Positions 58,197 to 64,000 of a stretch of 64,000 bases of DNA are shown here, in pieces. A program made the translations under genes and the position numbers. The notes beneath the pieces are model-generated. The model was not told the DNA's origin, searched no databases, and was given only the letters and a program-made list of their open reading frames with translations. Source of the stretch: Brevibacillus choshinensis (lineage in GTDB: Bacteria > Bacillota > Bacilli > Brevibacillales > Brevibacillaceae). The stretch spans positions 2,579,001 through 2,643,000 of the forward strand of contig NZ_CP069127.1 of NCBI RefSeq assembly GCF_016811915.1, written 5' to 3'. How positions within the stretch are numbered: the first letter of the stretch is position 1; each line of letters begins with the position of its first letter.

Positions 58197-59414
58197 CTAC
58201 GACCAAAAGCTGATCACGGTTCCCCCGACCGCACCGGCAATCACGACGACCCACGGTGGCGCCTTCCAAAAAACGAGCAAGATGAACAAAAGGGAGGCAG
58301 GGACAAAATCAATCGAGGTATGGATGGTACTGGTCCAGATAGGAGCATACAAAGCAGCTAACAAGATGCCAACCACAGCGGCATTTACCCCCACGAGCGC
58401 ACCTTGAATGCTTGGGTTCGTGCGAAGCGCAGCCCAAAACGGCAAGGTACCCAAGACCAGTAAGAAGGCTGGAAGAAAAATACCGATCGTGGCGATGGCG
58501 GCTCCGTACCATCCATCCATGACCGCTCCCAAATAAGCGGCAAAGGTAAACAATGGCCCGGGAACGGCTTGGGCTGCACCATAACCTGCCAGAAAATCTT
58601 CTTTTGGCAACCACCCAGCTGGAACGACTTCTCTCTCTAGAAGTGGCAGGACGACATGCCCACCGCCAAATACCAAAGAGCCTGCTCTGTAAAAGCTGTC
58701 AAACATGGCGAGCCCATGAAAGGATGCCACATTTCGGAGCAGGGGTAGACCGATTAAAAGGGCAAAAAACAAAAGCAGACTGACCACCGCAACAGACCGG
58801 CGAACCGGGACGCGAAGTTCAGGCAAATCAGCGGGTTGAGGATGCGGGTAAAGGAAATAACCGATGACACCAGCAGCGAGGATGATCCATACCTGGCTCC
58901 ATGCCGTCTGCCAGAGTAGCGTGATCGCTGCTGCCGCGATGGCGATGGTTACCCGTTTTCGGTCAGGGGTCAGTTTTTGCCCCATTCCCAACACAGCTTG
59001 CGCGACGATCGCTACTGCCACAAGCTTTAAACCATGGATCCAGCCAGCGTCTCCCAGATCCAGTCCCTTCAGTAAAAAAGCAAACAGAACCAAAGCGAGG
59101 ACCGAAGGAAGGGTGAAGCCCAACCAAGCCACCAATCCTCCCAAGAGCCCTGCCCGCATGATTCCGATCCCGATTCCCACTTGACTGCTTGCAGGACCCG
59201 GCAGGAATTGACAGAGCGCCACCAGGTCAGCATAGCTTCGTTCATCCATCCATTTTCTGCGGCGAATATATTCCTCGTGAAAATAGCCGAGATGGGCCAT
59301 GGGGCCGCCAAACGAAGTGAGCCCTAGCTTCAAGGAGACTTGTAGGACTTCCCATAGCGAGTGGGAAAGTCCAGCTTTCCTCTCTTGGCTTTCTTTGCTT
59401 GCTGAAGCAGACAC
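58197..59414 (-). CDS. chrA: Chromate transporter (CHR family, two-domain)
   Basis: A 405-residue membrane protein with about 10-12 helices. Each half begins with a CHR-domain pattern: GLTSFGGPMAHLGYF and then CQFLPGPASSQVGIGIG in the first, and AGSLVFGGGHVVLPLLEREV and AQAVPGPLFTFAAYLG in the second. The long form pumps chromate, and it often has other natural anions. AAGGAGGT precedes ATG 59414. It is a single gene with no chromate regulator (ChrB/ChrI) in the window. Confidence 0.87.
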   Translation of the reverse strand: MSASASKESQERKAGLSHSLWEVLQVSLKLGLTSFGGPMAHLGYFHEEYIRRRKWMDERSYADLVALCQFLPGPASSQVGIGIGIMRAGLLGGLVAWLGFTLPSVLALVLFAFLLKGLDLGDAGWIHGLKLVAVAIVAQAVLGMGQKLTPDRKRVTIAIAAAAITLLWQTAWSQVWIILAAGVIGYFLYPHPQPADLPELRVPVRRSVAVVSLLLFFALLIGLPLLRNVASFHGLAMFDSFYRAGSLVFGGGHVVLPLLEREVVPAGWLPKEDFLAGYGAAQAVPGPLFTFAAYLGAVMDGWYGAAIATIGIFLPAFLLVLGTLPFWAALRTNPSIQGALVGVNAAVVGILLAALYAPIWTSTIHTSIDFVPASLLFILLVFWKAPPWVVVIAGAVGGTVISFWS

Positions 59415-59620
59415 CTGGGTGTACCTCCTTATTTATTTGAACGAGTTCGCGATACTTTCACTAGCTTTATATCATCGATCTATTTTTTCGACCGATTACA
59501 TAGAACACCCTCGATTATATAATGCTGGATCCGCTTTTGTGAGTAACGCGTTATGAAATTTACAAAGAATTTACTGCTTCTGGGGGTAAGGACGAGCTCC
59601 ATTCATTTCCATACCAAACA

Positions 59621-60178
59621 TCAGGAAGAAGTGATTCCTTCTACGGGTCGTTCCAGCATGAAATCAACGGTGCTGCCTCTCAGCTCCACGTACCCGTGTG
59701 AGAAGCTGAGTTTCCGATTTGCTTTTTTATTCACCAGCTCTCTGATTTGCGAGACTTCTTGAGCAGTTGGGGTCAACGAGGTAACCACTTGATAAAAGGT
59801 CTGCAAATGTTTGGGGGCGCTGATTTGAGCCGATACGAAGACTCGCACCGTTTGATCTTCCAATTGTATGGAGCCGGATAATGCTTCGTCCTTGGCAAAA
59901 AGAAGACGCTTGTCCTTGTAGTCAAATTCAAAATCAGACGAGAGCAAAGCTTGTTGGAAGGAGTAGGGTGTACTTTGCAAAAGTGCCTCCATCTCATCAT
60001 TGCCTCCAAACAGCAGCGTCCCAATCAATAGTGCCTTTCCACTGAAGAGACTGGCGAAATGAAATTTTCTTACTTTCCTACGAGCTTTCTTAAAAAGGGC
60101 GATCACGGCGTATACAATCAAGGCCACTGCAAGTATAATCAGCGCACATGATGTCGCATTCCAATGAAACCAAAACAT
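59621..60178 (-). CDS. Membrane-anchored protein of unknown function (185 aa)
   Basis: I do not recognise this protein. Residues 8-28 form a transmembrane helix (TSCALIILAVALIVYAVIAL), a basic stretch (KKARRKVRKF) follows, then a second weaker hydrophobic stretch (SLFSGKALLIGTLLFGG), and then a soluble domain with mixed strands and helices. It ends in a surface-rich segment. ATG 60178 follows GGGAGAGG; ATG 60202 lacks a site. A single-gene unit between the chromate transporter and the muropeptide genes. Confidence 0.55.
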   Translation of the reverse strand: MFWFHWNATSCALIILAVALIVYAVIALFKKARRKVRKFHFASLFSGKALLIGTLLFGGNDEMEALLQSTPYSFQQALLSSDFEFDYKDKRLLFAKDEALSGSIQLEDQTVRVFVSAQISAPKHLQTFYQVVTSLTPTAQEVSQIRELVNKKANRKLSFSHGYVELRGSTVDFMLERPVEGITSS

Positions 60179-60519
60179 GGAGTACCTCTCCCAGCATCTC
60201 ATTTCTCAATTCACAAAACATACGTTCCCTAATTGTACTACAAGAGGATGAGAGGAGATATAAGGAATTTTCCGAAGCAAACGCAGCGAAAATTGCCTGC
60301 TTTTTGCTAGATACAAAGAACTAAGGATTTGGTCTTTAGGTGGCTGATTTGCAAGAAAATTTAGTAAATGGTTCCCGTGAAATATCTAGCTGAAACCTTT
60401 ATGATCGATGGTAGATACTTCCAGAATAGGCGAGAGCATACGAATTCGACATTTGTGGAAAGGAGGACCATTTTCATCCGCCTCGCAATCTATCGATTAC
60501 AAGTGGAGGTGATCGTGCA
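60179..60519 (+). other. 341-bp region between divergent genes, no gene seen
   Basis: Shared upstream region of the minus-strand unknown and namZ. It has two Shine-Dalgarno-like runs (GGAGG at about 60460 and 60505), but only the second leads to a real start codon (namZ). A TGAAAC at about 60390 resembles an ECF-sigma -35, but the expected -10 is absent. Nothing else supported. Confidence 0.5.
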
Positions 60520-61782
60520 ATGACGAAGAATCGCTGGCTTCGCTGCCTGTCGTCCTTGGTACTGCTTTGTACGCTGACTGCGGCAGGAGGCGCCGATCTC
60601 GGTTTGGCCAAAGATAAGAAGAACAACCATGCCGTCCAGACAGGCATCGAACGGTTGCTTGAAAATCCTCAAATTTTAAAAGGGAAAAAGGTGGGGCTTA
60701 TCACCAACCCGACTGGGGTAACCGTAGACCTGACACATGATGTGGACGCACTTCTCGAAAAAAACATCAATCTGGTGGCGGTGTACGGTCCTGAGCACGG
60801 CATTCGGGGAACGGAGCAGGCGGGATCGGCCCCTGGGACCTACGAAGATCCGAAAACGGGGCTGCCGTTTTATAACCTGTACGGAAAAACGCCGCAGGAA
60901 ATCGCCCCGATATTCAGTGATGTGGATGTCATCCTGTTCGATATTCAGGATGTCGGTTCGCGCTTTTACACGTACATTTCCACGATGGCATACGCGATGA
61001 AAGCAGCAGCTCTGCAGGACAAGCCATTCATCGTGCTGGATAGGCCCAATCCCATCGGCGGGGTAAAGGTGGAGGGACCGGTGCTCGACCCCGATTACCA
61101 GTCGTTCGTGGGCATCTATCCGATCCCTGTGCGCCACGGCATGACGGTGGGTGAGCTGGCGGTTTTGTTCAATGAGCAATTCCTTGAGAAAGAGTTGGGG
61201 AAAAAAGCGAATCTCGAAATCGTCCAGATGAAAGGCTGGAAACGGGACATGCAGTATGACGAGACAGGACTCCCATGGGTGCTGCCATCGCCAAACATGC
61301 CTACTCCTGAAACCGCCCTGGTGTACCCCGGCAACTGCCTGTTTGAAGGAACCAATCTTTCTGAGGGACGTGGAACCACCCGTCCGTTTGAACTGATCGG
61401 CGCCCCCTACATAAAAGGGTGGGAGATTGCGGATCGAATGAATCGTCTGGATTTGCCTGGCGTGTCCTTCCGGGAAGCGTATTTCAATCCCACCTTTTCC
61501 AAGCATGCTGGGATAAACGTCGGCGGCCTGCAGCTGTACGTGACCGATCGGGACGGGTATGACCCGATACGCACGGCTCTCACCATCATGGTGGAATTGA
61601 AAAAACAGTACCCGAATGATTTTGCCTGGCGCAGCGACAACTGGATCGACAAGCTGATGGGAACGGACAAGATCCGAAAAGCCATCGACAAAGGGGCATC
61701 CGTGGACGAGATCATCGCAGATTGGCAAGGTGGGTTGAAGGCATTCCAGCAGCTGCGCAAGTCGTATCTGCTCTACCGCTAG
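60520..61782 (+). CDS. namZ: Exo-beta-N-acetylmuramidase NamZ (YbbC, DUF1343)
   Basis: A 420-residue exported enzyme that releases MurNAc from the ends of glycan strands, part of peptidoglycan recycling. A signal peptide covers residues 1-30 (MTKNRWLRCLSSLVLLCTLT). The DUF1343 hallmarks are YGPEHGIRGTEQAGS (about residue 88), FDIQDVGSRFYTY, VLDRPNPIGG and FEGTNLSEGRGTTRPFE. GGAGGTGATC precedes the ATG. It is followed 12 bases later by a beta-lactamase-fold hydrolase gene, as in the ybb (mur) operon of B. subtilis. The sugar PTS and murQ genes of that operon are not in view. Confidence 0.87.
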   Translation: MTKNRWLRCLSSLVLLCTLTAAGGADLGLAKDKKNNHAVQTGIERLLENPQILKGKKVGLITNPTGVTVDLTHDVDALLEKNINLVAVYGPEHGIRGTEQAGSAPGTYEDPKTGLPFYNLYGKTPQEIAPIFSDVDVILFDIQDVGSRFYTYISTMAYAMKAAALQDKPFIVLDRPNPIGGVKVEGPVLDPDYQSFVGIYPIPVRHGMTVGELAVLFNEQFLEKELGKKANLEIVQMKGWKRDMQYDETGLPWVLPSPNMPTPETALVYPGNCLFEGTNLSEGRGTTRPFELIGAPYIKGWEIADRMNRLDLPGVSFREAYFNPTFSKHAGINVGGLQLYVTDRDGYDPIRTALTIMVELKKQYPNDFAWRSDNWIDKLMGTDKIRKAIDKGASVDEIIADWQGGLKAFQQLRKSYLLYR

Positions 61783-61794
61783 GAGTGATATCCA

Positions 61795-63495
61795 TTGAAA
61801 AAACGAACTGCCATTATCGGTCTCTGTGTCAGTGTGGCTTGGGGAACCATGGTTTTTCCAGCTTATGCTGAAAAGCGTGGGGATGGGGAAGCGCCTTCCA
61901 TCGAAAAGAAGGAGAAAAAGACCAAGCCAGTCAAACGTCCCTTGTCCCATCCATGGGACGAGCCCGGGCATTCCAGCGGTAAGCTCCATCCGGGGAAGCC
62001 AGCTGCAGCGGGTATGCAAGCCGCGCCGCTGGAGGAGATCGATTCGCTGATCGAGGCGTCGATTGACCAGGGCGTGATGCCCGGCGCCGTCGTACTCGTT
62101 GCACGCCGTGGGGTGATCGTAAAAGAACAGGCGTACGGCTACTCGGCGCAATTTGCCGATGATGAAAAGACGCCGTTGGATCGGCCCATTCGCATGGAAA
62201 CGGACACCATTTTCGATATGGCCTCGGTAAGCAAGCTGTTTACCTCCACGGCCGTCATGCAGCTGTACGAAAAAGAGCGGTTCGACTTGGACGATCCGGT
62301 CGCCGAATACCTTCCTGATTTCGCGGAAAACGGCAAGGAAAAGGTCACCATCCGGCAGCTGCTGACGCATACTTCCGGTTTTGAGCCGTTTATACCGCTC
62401 TATCAAATGGGAGCCAGTAGGGAAGAACGGTTGCAGATCGTTTTGCGTCATCCTCTCGTCAACCGCTCGGGGAGCAAATACGTTTACAGCGATTTGAACC
62501 TGATCACGCTGGGTGCTTTAGTGGAGAAGCTGACAGGCCAACGCTTGGATGAATACGTCCGCGAGCACATCACGGAGCCGCTTGACATGTCCGATACCAT
62601 GTACAATCCCGGGGAACGCTTGAAAAAACGGATCGCGGCTACCGAATACCAGCCATGGACAAACAGAGGGTTGGTCTGGGGCGACGTGCACGACGAGAAT
62701 GCCTGGTCGCTGGACGGAGTGGCGGGGCACGCTGGAGTGTTCAGCTCTGCCCGCGACTTGGCAGTCTTTGCCCAGATGATGCTGAACGGCGGAAAATACG
62801 GCGGGAAACGGATTCTGTCCAAGGAATCGATCGAGCTGATGACGGAAAACCAGATCCCTCAGTTCCCGGGAGATGATCATGGTCTCGGCTGGGAGCTGTA
62901 CCAGGGCTGGTACATGGATGCCTTGAGCGACAGCAAAACGATGGGGCATACCGGATATACCGGTACATCGATCGTCGTCAGTCCGAATAATGAAACCATT
63001 TGCATCGTCCTCACCAATCGCGTGCACCCGACGCGCAATACCGTATCCACCAATCCTGTTCGGAGGGGAGTCGCTCGTCAGGCGGCACTGGCGATCCCGG
63101 TCGATATTCCTTGGAAGGACGGCGCATGGTTTGCGGGAGTCGGCGATGAACGGCAAAACACCCTAACCGCCGAGGTAGACCTTGCGGAAGGTGGGGAAAT
63201 CGCATTCGATACCTGGTTCCGAATTGAAAACGAGTCGGATTACGGCTATGTGGAAGCATCCGTGGATGGAGAGAACTGGACGGAGGTCGGCCCCGCCGCA
63301 ACGGGAGAAAGCGACTGGAAAAAGGTGACGTGGGAGCTTCCATCGGGGATCAAGCAAATCCGTTTTCGCTATGCCACGGACAAGACGGTGAACGGCCGAG
63401 GTTGGTTTGTCCATGATCCGGAAGTAAAGGATGAAGCGGGCCATGAGGTGGATGTCGAATGGATGTCGGATGGATGGTCGCAAGAGGGCAACTAA
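61795..63495 (+). CDS. Beta-lactamase-fold serine hydrolase (AmiE/YbbE-like) with extra C-terminal beta domain
   Basis: A 566-residue exported enzyme. The signal peptide is MKKRTAIIGLCVSVAWGTMV and a basic-proline linker follows (residues 30-75). The catalytic domain (about 78-425) has the S-x-x-K motif ASVSK (Ser144, Lys147), YSDLN and GHTGYTG. In B. subtilis AmiE, encoded beside NamZ, removes the stem peptide from muropeptides. Here about 130 residues follow (WFRIENESDYGYVEASVDGE and WELPSGIKQIRFRYATD), resembling a beta-sandwich adhesion or carbohydrate-binding domain not present in AmiE as I know it. TTG 61795 follows AGGAGTGAT. Confidence 0.82.
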   Translation: MKKRTAIIGLCVSVAWGTMVFPAYAEKRGDGEAPSIEKKEKKTKPVKRPLSHPWDEPGHSSGKLHPGKPAAAGMQAAPLEEIDSLIEASIDQGVMPGAVVLVARRGVIVKEQAYGYSAQFADDEKTPLDRPIRMETDTIFDMASVSKLFTSTAVMQLYEKERFDLDDPVAEYLPDFAENGKEKVTIRQLLTHTSGFEPFIPLYQMGASREERLQIVLRHPLVNRSGSKYVYSDLNLITLGALVEKLTGQRLDEYVREHITEPLDMSDTMYNPGERLKKRIAATEYQPWTNRGLVWGDVHDENAWSLDGVAGHAGVFSSARDLAVFAQMMLNGGKYGGKRILSKESIELMTENQIPQFPGDDHGLGWELYQGWYMDALSDSKTMGHTGYTGTSIVVSPNNETICIVLTNRVHPTRNTVSTNPVRRGVARQAALAIPVDIPWKDGAWFAGVGDERQNTLTAEVDLAEGGEIAFDTWFRIENESDYGYVEASVDGENWTEVGPAATGESDWKKVTWELPSGIKQIRFRYATDKTVNGRGWFVHDPEVKDEAGHEVDVEWMSDGWSQEGN

Positions 63496-63540
63496 ACCCC
63501 CGATGAGAGGGGACAATTATCAAATAAAGGAGAGGAAGCC

Positions 63541-64000
63541 ATGAGAGTTGGGAGAAAGAAAGTCAGCGTCGTCCTATTCGTACTTGCTTTGCTGCTCAGC
63601 CAGTCCTTTTTTTCGCAGGGCGTCTTGAAAACAGATGCACAAGAACAGACAGAGGTGGTCGATTTGATCATCAGCCTGAACACTCCCGAAGCTGAATTGG
63701 GCGTGACAGGCGACACCCTCCAGCTGCAAGCGCTCCATGTATACCGGGACGGTCATTTTGAAAAAGCCTCCAAAGGCTTGACATGGAAAACATCCAACAA
63801 GAATGTGGCTTCGGTCGATGAACAGGGCACCGTGCAGTTTGCCAATCATCCCGGCAGAACCTTCATCTCCGTTACCGACGGCACGTTCGAGGACCGAATC
63901 GCTTTCGATTACAAAGACAGAGGGGAACAGAAGGTAACGGTATCCAAGCAAAAAGGGGAGCGCTACCAAATCATCGACAAAGCGATCTCTGGCATGACTT
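63541..64000 (+). CDS. Secreted protein with bacterial Ig-like domain (partial, runs off the edge)
   Basis: The first 153 residues are visible; the gene continues beyond 64000. A signal peptide covers residues 1-33 (MRVGRKKVSVVLFVLALLLS). Then comes a BIG2-type Ig-like domain (about 45-125: ELGVTGDTLQLQALHVYRDG, LTWKTSNKNVASVDEQGTVQ). AGGAGAGGAAGCC precedes the ATG. Position after namZ and the AmiE-like gene suggests a wall-bound member of the muropeptide operon, perhaps a NagZ-type or SLH protein. The rest is unknown. Confidence 0.75.
   Translation, partial: MRVGRKKVSVVLFVLALLLSQSFFSQGVLKTDAQEQTEVVDLIISLNTPEAELGVTGDTLQLQALHVYRDGHFEKASKGLTWKTSNKNVASVDEQGTVQFANHPGRTFISVTDGTFEDRIAFDYKDRGEQKVTVSKQKGERYQIIDKAISGMT

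Noticed and set aside
60385..60425. ECF-sigma promoter upstream of namZ
   Set aside because: TGAAAC is present but no CGTA or CGTC at the right distance.
60455..60522. Leader peptide after GGAGG at about 60462
   Set aside because: The next codons are ACC ATT TTC; no ATG, GTG or TTG follows at a usable distance.
60676..62451. 591-codon open frame antisense to namZ and the AmiE-like gene
   Set aside because: It spans two well-supported genes and has no protein-like motifs.

Overview
The window reads as a chromosomal stretch of a spore-forming, low-to-mid GC Gram-positive of the Paenibacillaceae, most like Brevibacillus. Signs of this are a gerA-type germinant receptor operon, a bacillithiol-disulfide reductase (YpdA/Bdr), strong AGGAGG ribosome binding sites, many TTG and GTG starts, S-layer-homology and NlpC/P60 wall enzymes, and Zur-, BmrR- and WalR-like operators. 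The genus is inferred from general resemblance; no database search was possible.

Layout. 1-1278: end of a sulfate ABC transporter (cysW tail, cysA). 1342-4824: a tiny spore-protein-like gene, an ABC-F ATPase (ykpA), a 1286-bp IS3-family element sitting in the loop of the ykpA terminator, and a small unknown gene. 4862-11302: a divergent cluster with a PucR-type regulator on one side and, on the other, a DUF3311/SSS symporter pair, a YtcJ-like amidohydrolase and an M20 carbamoylase/amidase, probably for uptake and breakdown of an amide or ureide. 11422-14049: nitrilase-family hydrolase, two GNAT proteins and a small membrane protein. 14200-19803: an operon with tandem palindromic operators that encodes a complete ECF transporter (A1, A2, T, S) followed by an autoprocessing S58 aminopeptidase/amidase and an M20 hydrolase. 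19955-23070: an M3 oligopeptidase, a small coiled-coil protein and a LysM-SH3-NlpC/P60 enzyme. 23262-23689: tRNA Asp, Thr, Leu, Leu.

23871-36754: mixed housekeeping genes. They include a DsbA-like oxidoreductase, a VanW-like secreted protein, an FAH-family hydrolase, an NlpC/P60 protein with one dead and one live domain, an acyl-CoA synthetase, a monofunctional glycosyltransferase behind a WalR/PhoP-like box, XerS, a [2Fe-2S] ferredoxin behind a near-perfect Zur box, the threonine-degrading kbl-tdh pair and an AraC regulator. 36926-40626: gerA-gerB-gerC germinant receptor. 40677-48825: GNAT, MDR oxidoreductase, SLH-GH18 glycosidase, ypdA, HIT protein, small membrane protein, a TipA/Mta-like MerR regulator with a 19-bp-spacer promoter, a BAAT-type thioesterase and an Rrf2 regulator.

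48916-58113 is a coherent catabolic unit. A CBS-domain sigma-54 activator lies upstream of a clear -24/-12 promoter driving thiolase, alpha-methylacyl-CoA-racemase-like CaiB, PaaG-like isomerase, acyl-CoA dehydrogenase, SDR, twin MaoC hydratases and an acyl-CoA synthetase. Active-site residues suggest an (R)-specific beta-oxidation route for branched or otherwise unusual carboxylic acids. 58197-60178: chromate transporter and a membrane-anchored unknown. 60520-end: a muropeptide-recovery operon (NamZ, a beta-lactamase-fold hydrolase with an extra C-terminal beta-rich domain, and the start of a secreted Ig-like protein cut by the window edge).

The best candidates for undescribed biology are the ECF-S58-M20 operon with its paired operators, the sigma-54 (R)-specific oxidation operon, the Zur-controlled ferredoxin, and the PucR/DUF3311 amide cluster.
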